From the NCBI GenBank assembly GCA_030426845.1, contig JAUHXR010000044.1:1-41326 (forward strand): DNA of 41,326 nt. The letters run 5' to 3'. Numbering within the stretch: position 1 is the stretch's first letter; each line of letters starts with the position of its first letter. This DNA is from Polyangia bacterium. Its GTDB lineage: Bacteria; Myxococcota_A; Polyangia; Polyangiales; Sandaracinaceae. The notes beneath the pieces are model-generated. The model ran no database searches. It had not been told where the DNA came from and was given only the letters and a program-made list of their open reading frames with translations. The position numbers and the translations under genes are program-made. Shown one piece after another: positions 23,784-31,104 of the stretch.

Positions 23784-24344
23784 CGGCTTCGCGTCCGCTG
23801 CCGGTCGGCGCCGCGCGAAGCCGGCGAGCCCGAGCCACCCGAGCGCCAGGATCGCGAGCACGACGTGGTGCGGCGTCACCGGCGATCGCGCCTCGGCGGC
23901 GGCCGGTCGCGGTGTCACCTCGTGCGGTGTCGCCTCGTGGGGCGTCTCCTCCGGCGCGGCCTCCTCCGGCGAAGGGGTCGACCCGACGGGGCTGACCCAG
24001 CGGAGCGGATCCCCCTGGCGGAGGCTCGCTTCGATCCGCGCGCGCAGCGCGGGGTCCGCCGGCTCGAGGACGAGGGCCGAGCCGCGCACCGGCGCGACGT
24101 CCGGCGCGGCGCCAGGGTGGACGAGCCGGGCGGTGAACGCGACCGCGTCGCAGGTCAGCTGGGCGCGCACCTCGGTCGGCCACACCTGGGCGCGCTCGAG
24201 CGCGCAGCCGTCCACCGTGAACAGGCTCCGCACCAGCGCCTCCTGCCCGCCGGGGAGGACCTGGGCGCGCGCGGGGGCGCCGACCAGGAGGCCCGCCCCG
24301 GCCAGGAGGCCCGTCGCGATCGCCGCCACACCCCACGCCCGCAC
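23769..24344 (-). CDS. Exported protein with C-terminal membrane anchor
   Basis: 191 residues from GTG at 24344, selected because it gives the signal peptide VAAIATGLLAGAGLLVGAPARAQ. The mature part has two Cys (VDGCALERAQVW and LTCDAVAFTARLVHP) likely bridged, a segment repeated around ASLRQGDPLRWVSPVG, then a Pro/Glu/Thr-rich linker with TPHE repeats, and a final helix HHVVLAILALGWLGLAGF with RRR behind it. The topology fits an envelope protein anchored by its C-terminus, similar to MYXO-CTERM-like anchors but without the Cys motif. Function unknown. Divergent from the gene at 24375, only 30 bp away. Confidence 0.7.
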   Translation of the reverse strand: MRAWGVAAIATGLLAGAGLLVGAPARAQVLPGGQEALVRSLFTVDGCALERAQVWPTEVRAQLTCDAVAFTARLVHPGAAPDVAPVRGSALVLEPADPALRARIEASLRQGDPLRWVSPVGSTPSPEEAAPEETPHEATPHEVTPRPAAAEARSPVTPHHVVLAILALGWLGLAGFARRRPAADAKPTRRG

Positions 24345-24374
24345 GCGGGGATCGTAGCGCGGTACCCTCTCCGC

Positions 24375-24818
24375 GTGGTGCCCGCCTCGCGCGCCTCGCT
24401 CGCCTTCGGCGCCCTCGCCCTCGTGGGGATCCTCGGGATCGCCTTCGAGCTGGGCGAGCGCTACCCCTTCGCGCGCTTCCACATGTTCGACCACCGCGCG
24501 ACGGCCGCGTCCCGCGTGATCGCGCGCCTCCCCGGCGGCGAGGCGATCGAGCTGTCCTCGCTGCGGGCGCTGCACTGCCCGGACGGCGTCGAGCTGTTCA
24601 CCGCGGACCCCGACGCGCCGGTCCCGCGGTGCCCGGTCGCCGCGGCCTACCCCGAGGCGGAGCGGCGCGTCGCGCGCTACCTCGAGCGCGAGCGCGCCGA
24701 CGTCCCGTCGAGCCAGCCGGTGGAGCTCGTCCGCCGCACCTTCTCGTTCCCCGACCCCTGGGCTCCACCCGACACCGACGATTGCGTCATCGCGGTGTGC
24801 ACCGCGGAGCGGCGATGA
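24375..24818 (+). CDS. Small membrane-anchored protein, partner of the following HTTM-like protein
   Basis: 147 residues from GTG at 24375 (GTG at 24378 also possible). One N-terminal membrane helix, ASLAFGALALVGILGIAFEL, leads to GERYPFARFHMFDHR, which resembles the W-P-x-x-x-Y-P-M-Y motif of small proteins encoded beside HTTM (vitamin-K-carboxylase-like) membrane proteins. The soluble part has paired Cys (ALHCPDGVELF with VPRCPVAAAY, and a C-terminal DDCVIAVC). It overlaps the next gene by 4 nt (ATGA), so the two are coupled. Confidence 0.65.
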   Translation: MVPASRASLAFGALALVGILGIAFELGERYPFARFHMFDHRATAASRVIARLPGGEAIELSSLRALHCPDGVELFTADPDAPVPRCPVAAAYPEAERRVARYLERERADVPSSQPVELVRRTFSFPDPWAPPDTDDCVIAVCTAERR

Positions 24819-25024
24819 GCCGCGAAGCTCAAAGACAACCCAGCGGAGCGGCGATGAGCCGCGAAGCTCAAAGACAACCCAGCGGAGCGGCGATCAGCCG
24901 CGAAGATCAAAGACAACCCAGCGGAGCGGCGATCAGCCGCGAAGATCAAAGACAACCCAGCGGAGCGGCGATCAGCCGCGAAGATCAAAGACAACCCAGC
25001 GGAGCGGCGATCAGCCGCGAAGCC
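24804..25024 (+). repeat. 39-bp tandem repeat spanning a stop/start overlap
   Basis: Five full 39-bp units (starting at 24816, 24855, 24894, 24933 and 24972) plus partial units at both ends. Unit one begins at the TGA of the upstream gene inside the ATGA overlap. Each unit contains the hairpin CGGC-GAT(G/C)A-GCCG. Units one and two keep ATGA, and the later ones have ATCA. In the downstream frame it encodes a 13-residue repeat (SREDQRQPSGAAI). Confidence 0.9.
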
Positions 25025-26110
25025 ACGGGCTCCTCCGTCCGTAGAGCGCTCGCGCTCGCGCTCGCCGCCGATCTCCTCGTCGCCCCTTTGCTCACCGCCC
25101 GGCTGGGCGCGCCCGGCGACCCCGACCCCTTCGTCGCTGCCGCCCAGGGTCCGCTCGGGCTCGCCCTCGCCGCCGTCGGCATCGGCTGCGCCCTCCAGCT
25201 CGCGCGCGGCCGCGGCGCCGCCTGGCTGCTCGGCGCCCTCGCCGCCCTCGCCGTCCTCGAGGAAGGCGTCGGCCGCGCGAGCGGCGTCTACTTCGAGCCG
25301 GCCTTCGTCTCGGGCACCGCCGCGGTCGGCTACCTCCTCGGTGTCGGCTTCGCGCGCGCGACCGGCGCGTCCGCCTCGCGCTACGCGACGCTCGGGGTCG
25401 CCGCCGGCCTCGCCGCCGTCTACGTCGCGGCCGGCCTCTCCAAGCTCCTCGCGAGCGGCGCCGCCTGGGGCCTCGATCCGGTGGTCGTCCGCGCGATGGT
25501 CGCCGCTCACCACGACGTCGAGGCGAGCGCGCCCCGGGCCGCGATCGGCGACCTCGTGATCGCCTCACCTCTCGCGGGCGTCGCGATGGCCGGCGGCGCG
25601 CTCCTCGTCGAGCTCGGCGCGGCGAGCCTCGTCGTCGGCCCGCGTGCCCGACGGTTCGCGAGCGGCGGGCTCCTCGTCTTCCACGCCGTGCTCTACTGGC
25701 TCACCGGCATCCTCTTCGTCGAGGGCGCGCTGCTCCTCTTCGTCGTCGGCGGGTGGGGCGAGCCGGTCGCGCGACGCCTGCGCGGCCGCCCGGTCACCGC
25801 GATCTACGGCGCGATCGCCGTCGTCGCCGCCCTCGCGTGGGGCGCCACCCAGGCCCGCGTCGCCGGCCTCCCGGGGCCGGCGATGGTGGGCCTGATCGGT
25901 GCGTGGCTCGCGGGCGAGTCGCTCGCGCCGGTGGCGCCTCCGACGAGCCCCCCGCGCCCCGTGGATCGCCGCCGCGCCGCCCTCGCGCTCGGCGCGTGGC
26001 TCACCGTCGCGACCCTCGCGTGGGCGCTCCCGACCGAGCCCCGCGGTCACCCGCTCGACGCGCGCGCGGAGGACGCCACGTCACGTGAGCGGCGCAGCTC
26101 AGCCCGGTGA
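24815..26110 (+). CDS. HTTM-like multi-span membrane protein with repetitive N-terminus
   Basis: 431 residues from ATG at 24815. Residues 1-66 are five 13-residue repeats (M/ISREAQRQPSGAA); the second repeat carries another Met (24854), so translation could begin there too. About ten membrane helices follow. YVAAGLSKLLASGAAWGLDP with LLVELGAASLVVGPRARR and LVFHAVLYWLTGILFVEGAL resemble the HTTM domain (horizontally transferred transmembrane, vitamin-K-dependent carboxylase-like). The catalytic lysine region of true carboxylases is not obvious. It is coupled to the small membrane protein upstream. Its stop lies inside the 14-bp array at 26099-26171. Confidence 0.65.
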   Translation: MSREAQRQPSGAAMSREAQRQPSGAAISREDQRQPSGAAISREDQRQPSGAAISREDQRQPSGAAISREATGSSVRRALALALAADLLVAPLLTARLGAPGDPDPFVAAAQGPLGLALAAVGIGCALQLARGRGAAWLLGALAALAVLEEGVGRASGVYFEPAFVSGTAAVGYLLGVGFARATGASASRYATLGVAAGLAAVYVAAGLSKLLASGAAWGLDPVVVRAMVAAHHDVEASAPRAAIGDLVIASPLAGVAMAGGALLVELGAASLVVGPRARRFASGGLLVFHAVLYWLTGILFVEGALLLFVVGGWGEPVARRLRGRPVTAIYGAIAVVAALAWGATQARVAGLPGPAMVGLIGAWLAGESLAPVAPPTSPPRPVDRRRAALALGAWLTVATLAWALPTEPRGHPLDARAEDATSRERRSSAR

Positions 26111-26171
26111 GCTCAACCCGAGGAGCTCAGCCCGAGGAGCTCAGCCCGAGGAGCTCAGCCCGAGGAGCTCA
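26099..26171 (-). repeat. 14-bp tandem array carrying the stops of two convergent genes
   Basis: Plus-strand unit TCAGCCCGAGGAGC at 26099, 26113, 26127, 26141 and 26155, with a sixth partial start at 26169. On the minus strand the unit is TGA-led only at its junctions: each GGGC-TGA repeats the stop codon of the gene ending at 26169. The first unit also contains the TGA (26108-26110) of the plus-strand gene. Unit length and the TCAGCCC start match the array at 23700. Confidence 0.85.
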
Positions 26172-26963
26172 GCGCGGGGAGAACAGCGAGCGGATCGCGG
26201 TGGCGAGGAGCGAGAAGGCGGCCACGAGCGCGATGAAGAAGAGCAGGTTGGTGATCAGGCGCCCGAGGAACCAGCCGATCACCACCACCCCCAGCGCCGC
26301 CGCGAGGAGCTTCCCCGCGGTGCGCAGCCGGGTCCCGAGCGGCCGCGGCGTCCCCTCGGCGATGAGCCGCTCGGCCTGGGCCGTGGCGCCCGCCACCGCA
26401 GCGCGGAGCCGCGCGATCTCCTGGCGGGCGCGCTCGGTGTCCAGGAGCAGCCGCTCGGCCCCTACGTGACGATCGGCCACCTGGACCGCGAACCGCTCCG
26501 CGTCCGAGCCCTCGCGCTCCACCCGCTGCAGCTCCGCGACGTGCGGCTCGAGCACCGCCACGACCTCCTCGAGGTGCGCCTCCGCCGCGTCGAGCTGCCC
26601 CTGCTGCGCGAGCAGGTTGCCGCGGAGCGCGAGCCCCATCACCTCGAGGATCGGCGCCGGCGGCTCCATCGCGGTCAGGCGCTCGAGCGCCGCGTCGCAG
26701 CGACGCAGCGCGTCTTCCATCCTCGCGTCGTCGCCGGTCAGCGCGCCGACCTGCGCGGTCACGTTGGCCACCATCAGCTCGACCTTGGCGCGCTGCGCGC
26801 CGGGTCCGGCCGGCTCCACGTCGTCAAGGAGCGTTGCGGCCTCGGTCAGGCGGGTGAGCGCGTGCGCGCAGCGAGCCACCGCCTCCTCGGTCGAGAGCCC
26901 CTCGACCTCCAGCTCGTGCACCTCATCCAGGATGCGGTCGAGGGCCTCGGGCGCGTCGTCCAT
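26169..26963 (-). CDS. TPR-like protein with two C-terminal membrane helices
   Basis: 264 residues from ATG at 26963. Residues 1-200 are helical with TPR-like pairs (MGLALRGNLLAQQGQLDAAEAHLEEV is the clearest segment, about 110-135) and coiled-coil character (LLLDTERARQEIARLRAAV). The end is a membrane hairpin, KLLAAALGVVVIGWFLG and LITNLLFFIALVAAFSLLA. Probably a cytoplasmic scaffold held at the inner membrane. Not recognised beyond this. Confidence 0.7.
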   Translation of the reverse strand: MDDAPEALDRILDEVHELEVEGLSTEEAVARCAHALTRLTEAATLLDDVEPAGPGAQRAKVELMVANVTAQVGALTGDDARMEDALRRCDAALERLTAMEPPAPILEVMGLALRGNLLAQQGQLDAAEAHLEEVVAVLEPHVAELQRVEREGSDAERFAVQVADRHVGAERLLLDTERARQEIARLRAAVAGATAQAERLIAEGTPRPLGTRLRTAGKLLAAALGVVVIGWFLGRLITNLLFFIALVAAFSLLATAIRSLFSPR

Positions 26964-27025
26964 CCCCCGGCTCTACGAGGGCCCCGACTCGCGGGCAACG
27001 CGCCGCGGCGCGTCCTTACCAATCT

Positions 27026-27733
27026 TCACCCGCGCGCGCGCTCCTCACGGCGACGGATCATCGCCTTGGGGAGCCAGGACCAGCGGACCTCCGGGAGCGG
27101 CGCGATGACCTCGGCCCGAGCGCCCGACTCCTGGAGCGACAGCGCGCCGGTGGCCACGTCGTCGCCGTAGGGATCGGTGAGGGTCGAGGTGGGCGGGGCG
27201 TCCGCGCCGTTGCCGTCGACGACCCCGAGGTAGAACGTCACCCGCCCCGCGCCCGCGTCCGGCGCCGTCCAGCGGAACGTCCACTCCGTCTCGCCCACCG
27301 TGGTCGAGTCGGTCGCGAGCGTCTGGCGCCCGAGGAGGAAGAAGCCTTGACCCGCGCTCAGCGAGCCGGCCGCGCCGGCGGGGTCGTCCGCGAGGACGGT
27401 CAGCGCCATCCCGTTGAAGTTGCTCCGCGTGCTCGAGCGCCCCAGCCGCTCGTTCTCGATCCGCACCGTGATCTGGTGCACCTCGCCCGGGGTGTATGTG
27501 CCCGCGTCGAACGCGCCGAGGTCGTCGCGCACCGTGACCTGCATCTCTTGCGGGGCGAGGACGTGGCAGGCCGCGCAGGTCCAGCCGCGCTCGGTGGGTG
27601 CCCCGGTGTAGAAGACGCCGCCGCCGCCCCCGCGGCCCGGCGCCTCGTTGAACGTCGAGCCGGTGTGGAAGGCGCGGGCCACGCCCGGCGCGGCCAGGAG
27701 CCCAAGACACACGAACAGGACGGCGCGGCTCAT
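27026..27733 (-). CDS. Secreted CxxCH protein, choice-of-anchor V/Reeler-like domain (second copy)
   Basis: 235 residues from ATG at 27733 with signal peptide MSRAVLFVCLGLLAAPGVARA. A single c-type haem motif CAACH lies in TGAPTERGWTCAACHVL, followed by a beta-sandwich domain (MQVTVRDDLGAFDAG, YTPGEVHQITVRIENERLG, WTFRWTAPDAGAGRVTFYLG), which is the layout of choice-of-anchor V/Reeler-type proteins. It is a paralogue of the protein at 29527-30228. The end is basic (MIRRREERARG) without an anchor helix. It is the last gene of the operon and overlaps its neighbour by 4 nt (ATGA). Probably periplasmic or cell-surface electron transfer or haem-dependent binding. Confidence 0.8.
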   Translation of the reverse strand: MSRAVLFVCLGLLAAPGVARAFHTGSTFNEAPGRGGGGGVFYTGAPTERGWTCAACHVLAPQEMQVTVRDDLGAFDAGTYTPGEVHQITVRIENERLGRSSTRSNFNGMALTVLADDPAGAAGSLSAGQGFFLLGRQTLATDSTTVGETEWTFRWTAPDAGAGRVTFYLGVVDGNGADAPPTSTLTDPYGDDVATGALSLQESGARAEVIAPLPEVRWSWLPKAMIRRREERARG

Positions 27734-28221
27734 CGATCGCTCCCGGGCTCGACGCAGGTGGGGTCCTCGGTCGCCCCCTCGATCCACGTCAGGATGGTCT
27801 GGTAGTCGCGGTCGTCCTCGCTCGCGAAGACGTCGCCGCCGCCGAAGGGCTCGTGCGCCCCCTGGTGGAAGTAGCCGCCCACGTCCGCCTCGAGCGGCTT
27901 GAGCAGGAGCAGGCTCGCGCGCGGGTCGTCGAGGTCGACCATCGCGAGCGCGGCCTGGAAGTTGTGCTGACGTTCCTCGGCCGTCATGAAGGACGCGCGG
28001 TCGGCCTCGCTCTGGCTGATGCGCAGGCGGTTGCGACCGAAGATCGTGAAGAAGCGATCCCCCGCGCCGTGGCAGGTGAAGGTGCCGCAGCTCTTGGTGA
28101 GGATCGGCTGCACGCGGCAGCGGAAGTAGGCCTCGTCGAGGGCCGCGATCTCGCCGTCGTCGGTGAGCCCGGGCTGACAGCCCGCGAGGGCGACCGCGGC
28201 CAGGAGCAGCGCGCGCCTCAC
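27730..28221 (-). CDS. Cytochrome c-like lipoprotein with CX4CH motif (second copy)
   Basis: 163 residues from GTG at 28221; signal peptide RRALLLAAVALAGC with lipobox L-A-G-C. The motif YFRCRVQPILTKSCGTFTCH has the haem-binding CH preceded by Cys five residues earlier (C-x4-C-H), wider than the standard C-x2-C-H. LLLLKPLEADVGGYFHQGAH and YQTILTWIEGA are typical of planctomycete/myxobacterial surface cytochromes, where a distal Met or His closes the haem. Paralogue of 30240-31067. It overlaps the beta-barrel gene by 4 nt (GTGA), so it is coupled. Confidence 0.8.
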   Translation of the reverse strand: MRRALLLAAVALAGCQPGLTDDGEIAALDEAYFRCRVQPILTKSCGTFTCHGAGDRFFTIFGRNRLRISQSEADRASFMTAEERQHNFQAALAMVDLDDPRASLLLLKPLEADVGGYFHQGAHEPFGGGDVFASEDDRDYQTILTWIEGATEDPTCVEPGSDR

Positions 28222-29321
28222 AGGTTCCCCCCGAGCGCCATCTCGGCCACGAACCCGTAGCGCGTCTCGAGCCGCGAGAACTCCGGCAGGTAGAACGCGA
28301 AGCCCATCACCTTCAGCTCCCACCGCAGCTCCGCGAACGGCCCCTGGTGCTGGCCGCGCCACGCGAGGCGCGGGCCGAGGAACGCGTCGACGAAGGAGCT
28401 CAGCTCGCGGTCGCTCGTCATGAAGCGCATCGGCCGCTGGTAGACGTCCTGGTAGAAGCTCGCGCCGAGCTGGCCGTAGCCGCGCACCATCGCCCCGAGC
28501 TGCCAGCCGTCGCCGACGTCGGCCCGCAGCTCGGTGCCGATCGTCAGCGACGCGATGCCCCAGTCGTCGAGGTAGGCCCGGGCGTGCGTGCGGAGCGCGG
28601 CGTCGGGGCTGACGGCCGAGTTCCACCGGAACACCAGGGCGTGGCGCATCCGCTGCCGGGGGTGGCGCTCCGGCAAGTAGAGTAGGACGGGTACGTTGTC
28701 GCTGTTCGCGAGGCGCGCCATCCGGTAGGGGCTCGCCTGGTAGCCGTCGACGTAGCTGAAGTTGTAGTTGAGCTGGAGGATGTTGCTCGGGTCGGCGACG
28801 CCGACGAGCGACGCCGAGCCGGACGCCTGCCACTGCTGCTCGCGGAAGGTCGGGTCGGACGCGCGCCAGATCGTGTTGTAGACGAAGGCCCCGCCGAGCC
28901 CGAGGGTCAGGTTGTGGTCGTCGAGGTCCTGACTGAAGCCGGCGCTCCCCGTGTGCGACTCCCAGTCGTTCTCGCGCGAGTAGACGTAGCCGCCGCTCAA
29001 GGTCGACCAGCCGTCGGTCCACGCGAGGTTGCCCGCGCCCTCGTTGCGCGCCTCGTCCCAGCGGCCGGTGGCCGCGCTGACGACGTCGACCGACGCGCTC
29101 GTCGTGATGTCGACGAGGTAGTGCGCGCCGATCGTCCACTCGGGCGTCGGTCGCGCGCGCACCGCGACGACGCCGCTGCCGATCGTCGTCTGGTCGCTGT
29201 CCTGGTAGACCGAGGTGCGCAGGTCCGCGACCACCGCGCCGCTCGGGGGCGGGGAGCTCCCGCCGCAGCCGGCGAGCGCGGCCGCGAGGACCGACCCCAG
29301 CAAGCTCAGTTGCAGCCGCAC
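28218..29321 (-). CDS. DUF3570 outer-membrane beta-barrel protein
   Basis: 367 residues from GTG at 29321, which gives a signal sequence (LSLLGSVLAAALAGCGG). The mature protein is rich in alternating amphipathic strands, for example ADLRTSVYQDSDQTTIGSGV, WTIGAHYLVDITTSASVDVV, LTLGLGGAFVYNTIW, ALVFRWNSAVSPDAALRTHA and GFVAEMALGGNL, and matches DUF3570. In many Gram-negatives this family is encoded directly behind a DUF4266 lipoprotein, exactly as here (16-nt overlap). No measured function; a porin or electron-conduit role is suggested by cytochrome genes on both sides. A lipobox-like A-G-C near residue 20 is odd for a beta-barrel. Confidence 0.85.
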   Translation of the reverse strand: MRLQLSLLGSVLAAALAGCGGSSPPPSGAVVADLRTSVYQDSDQTTIGSGVVAVRARPTPEWTIGAHYLVDITTSASVDVVSAATGRWDEARNEGAGNLAWTDGWSTLSGGYVYSRENDWESHTGSAGFSQDLDDHNLTLGLGGAFVYNTIWRASDPTFREQQWQASGSASLVGVADPSNILQLNYNFSYVDGYQASPYRMARLANSDNVPVLLYLPERHPRQRMRHALVFRWNSAVSPDAALRTHARAYLDDWGIASLTIGTELRADVGDGWQLGAMVRGYGQLGASFYQDVYQRPMRFMTSDRELSSFVDAFLGPRLAWRGQHQGPFAELRWELKVMGFAFYLPEFSRLETRYGFVAEMALGGNL

Positions 29322-29527
29322 CCGCCGCCTCCGCCGCCGTAGCCGCCCGCCGCGCCCTCGCGGTACTGGTAGACGTGCTGCTCGAGCGCGGTCGCCTCCG
29401 GGTCCGGCTCGAACTGCATCTTCGGCGCGGCGAGGTCCCCGCGCTCCCACGGACGCGCGCCGACGCACCCGCCGAGCGCGAGCAGCCCCATCACCGCGAT
29501 CGAGGCGGAGCGCAGGGACCTCGTCAT
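29306..29527 (-). CDS. DUF4266 lipoprotein with Gly-rich GGGCGCN tail
   Basis: 73 residues: signal peptide with lipobox L-G-G-C, then VGARPWERGDLAAPKMQF and TALEQHVYQYREGAAGGYGG, ending GGGGCGCN. This is the complete DUF4266 signature, in which the Trp-Glu-Arg-Gly and the terminal Gly-Cys-Gly-Cys-Asn are conserved. The start ATG shares its A with the preceding stop (TGATG), and its end overlaps the DUF3570 gene by 16 nt, so both are translationally coupled. The tail looks designed for metal binding, disulfide formation or modification. Acts with DUF3570 by strict co-occurrence known for these families. Confidence 0.88.
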   Translation of the reverse strand: MTRSLRSASIAVMGLLALGGCVGARPWERGDLAAPKMQFEPDPEATALEQHVYQYREGAAGGYGGGGGGCGCN

Positions 29528-30228
29528 CAGCTCCCCTCGTGGAGCGGGAGCACGCGCTCGACCACGTCATCCCCGAGGGACGAGTCGCCGAGGGTGTTTC
29601 CGTCGACGACCGCGACGAACATGTTGAGGTCGCCCGCGCCGGCCGCGGGCGCGACCCAGTCGAACGTCCACGACGTCTGGTCGTCGAGCCCGGTGGAGAG
29701 CACCGCGTGGCAGTCGTGCGAGACGAAGGTGGTCGAGCCCGCCGGCACCATCCGCCGGTCGCCGTTGAACGCGTTGGCCGGGCACGACTGGGAGTCGGTC
29801 CCCGAGTCGGTGATGAACCGCCCGGTGGTCTGGCCGTTCGCGTCCTCGATGGCGAGGGCCATGCCGTTGATGCTCCGCCCCGACGGCCCGCGGAGGTCGC
29901 CGCCCGTCATCGTGACGGTGATCGTGTAGCGCTGGCCCGGGACGTAGGCGTCCACGCCACCCGCGCTCTGGAACGCCGGCGACGCGGTGAGCGTGAAGTC
30001 GATGTTCCCGTCCGCCTCGATGTGGCAGTGCGAGCAGAGGATGCCGTGGTCCTGCGCCCCGCCCGTGCCGTAGAGCCCGCCCGCGCCCGCGCGGTTCATC
30101 CCCGCGACGCCCGACGCCGGCATGTGCCAGAAGTCGATGTGCGGGAACGCCGAGGCGCCCGTCGTCCAGCCGAGGGTGGCGGCCCCGAGGGCCGCGGTCA
30201 CCGCCGCGATCGTCAGCTTGTTGTTCAT
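29527..30228 (-). CDS. Secreted CxxCH protein, choice-of-anchor V/Reeler-like domain (first copy)
   Basis: 233 residues from ATG at 30228; a Shine-Dalgarno GAGG overlaps the upstream stop (TGAGGGTG). The signal peptide ends ATLGWTTGASA. The motif HGILCSHCHIEADGNIDF has one CxxCH haem site. The following beta-sandwich (YTITVTMTGGDLRG, INGMALAIEDANG, TSWTFDWVAPAAGAGDLNMF, VAVVDGN) parallels the paralogue at 27026. An additional Cys pair (SQSCPANAF and VSHDCHAVL) is specific to this copy. Likely periplasmic or surface haem protein that works with the neighbouring lipoprotein cytochrome. Confidence 0.8.
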   Translation of the reverse strand: MNNKLTIAAVTAALGAATLGWTTGASAFPHIDFWHMPASGVAGMNRAGAGGLYGTGGAQDHGILCSHCHIEADGNIDFTLTASPAFQSAGGVDAYVPGQRYTITVTMTGGDLRGPSGRSINGMALAIEDANGQTTGRFITDSGTDSQSCPANAFNGDRRMVPAGSTTFVSHDCHAVLSTGLDDQTSWTFDWVAPAAGAGDLNMFVAVVDGNTLGDSSLGDDVVERVLPLHEGS

Positions 30229-30239
30229 CGCCGTCACCC

Positions 30240-31067
30240 TCAGTTCTGCGAGTTGCACGTGCGGCCGAGGGACGCGCCCTCGAGCCAGCTCAGGATGGTC
30301 TGGTAGTCCGCGTCGCCCGGGCGCCAGAAGTGGATGTCCTGGTGCTGGAAGGGCCCGCCGATCTCGGGCTGGCGGAGCAGCTCGCTCTGGCTCATGTCGC
30401 TCAGGGCCGCGCCGCTCGCGTCCATCGCGAAGCCGCGCGCCGCGTCGAAGTTGCGGATCCACTCGCGCGGCGTGTGCGGAAGCTGCCAGCAGGAGCACTC
30501 CACCGAGCCGTGGCAGTCCTGCGGCGGGATGATCACCGCCGGGTTGCCGAGGCAGGCGCGCAGCTCGTGGAGCTGCTCCGACGGGGGGTCGCTCGGCACA
30601 GTGGTGATGCGCCGGCGGCCTCGGTGGTACGTGCGCAGCGCGCGGCCGTTCTCGGTGCCGTGGCAGGCCATGTGGGCGCAGCCGCGGTCGAGGATCGGCT
30701 CGACGTTGCACTCGTAGAAGTCGAAGTCGAGCGACGGCAGCGTGGCGCTCGTCGCCGGCATGTCGAAGGTGGTCCCGCAGCCGTTCGCGTCGGCGCAGGT
30801 CCGCGTGCCGGTGTCGCTCGTGCCGTCGGTCTCCCACGGCGTGCAGACCCACGCCTCGGTGCAGGTGCCCGGCGGGCCCGCGTCGCCCTCGAACGGGCCC
30901 GCGTCGACCGTCGGGTCGATCCGTCCTGCGTCGCGACGCGGGCCGGCGTCGGTCCCGTTGCAGATCATCCCCGGGGGGCAGCCGTCGTCCCCGTCGTCGC
31001 AGCCGGCTGCGAGCAGCGTGACCGCGAGCGCGATCGACGCCGCGCTGGCTCTCGTGTTGCGTCCCAT
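30240..31067 (-). CDS. Cytochrome c-like lipoprotein with CX4CH motif (first copy)
   Basis: 275 residues; signal peptide ends at lipobox A-A-G-C, then an Asp/Gly-rich linker. The haem motif is FYECNVEPILDRGCAHMACH (C-x4-C-H), aligned with the smaller paralogue at 27730. The central insert with AVIIPPQDCHGSVECSCWQL holds a second possible haem or disulfide cluster (D-C-H and C-S-C). The end DADYQTILSWLEGASLGRTC matches the paralogue. The ATG at 31067 follows a strong GGAGGGA that is folded into a hairpin with the sequence right behind the upstream stop codon. Surface or periplasmic electron carrier by inference. Confidence 0.8.
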   Translation of the reverse strand: MGRNTRASAASIALAVTLLAAGCDDGDDGCPPGMICNGTDAGPRRDAGRIDPTVDAGPFEGDAGPPGTCTEAWVCTPWETDGTSDTGTRTCADANGCGTTFDMPATSATLPSLDFDFYECNVEPILDRGCAHMACHGTENGRALRTYHRGRRRITTVPSDPPSEQLHELRACLGNPAVIIPPQDCHGSVECSCWQLPHTPREWIRNFDAARGFAMDASGAALSDMSQSELLRQPEIGGPFQHQDIHFWRPGDADYQTILSWLEGASLGRTCNSQN

Positions 31068-31071
31068 CTCG

Positions 31072-31104
31072 TCCCTCCATCCCGCCCGCGCGGGGGTGGA
31101 GGGA
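31072..31104 (-). promoter_or_regulatory. Hairpin hiding a ribosome-binding site between two genes
   Basis: The coding strand reads TGA (31107-31105), then TCCCTCCA, a GC-rich middle, then TGGAGGGA, CGAG, ATG (31067). The two 8-nt arms are exact complements and the middle adds more pairs. The 3' arm contains the Shine-Dalgarno GGAGG, six bases before ATG. A ribosome ending at the TGA would cover the 5' arm and free the site, so the pair is built for translational coupling. It could also serve as a weak terminator or RNA-processing site, but no U-run follows. Confidence 0.65.

Noticed and set aside
24804-25024. CRISPR-like array
   Set aside because: The units are directly adjacent without unique spacers, so it is a simple tandem repeat.
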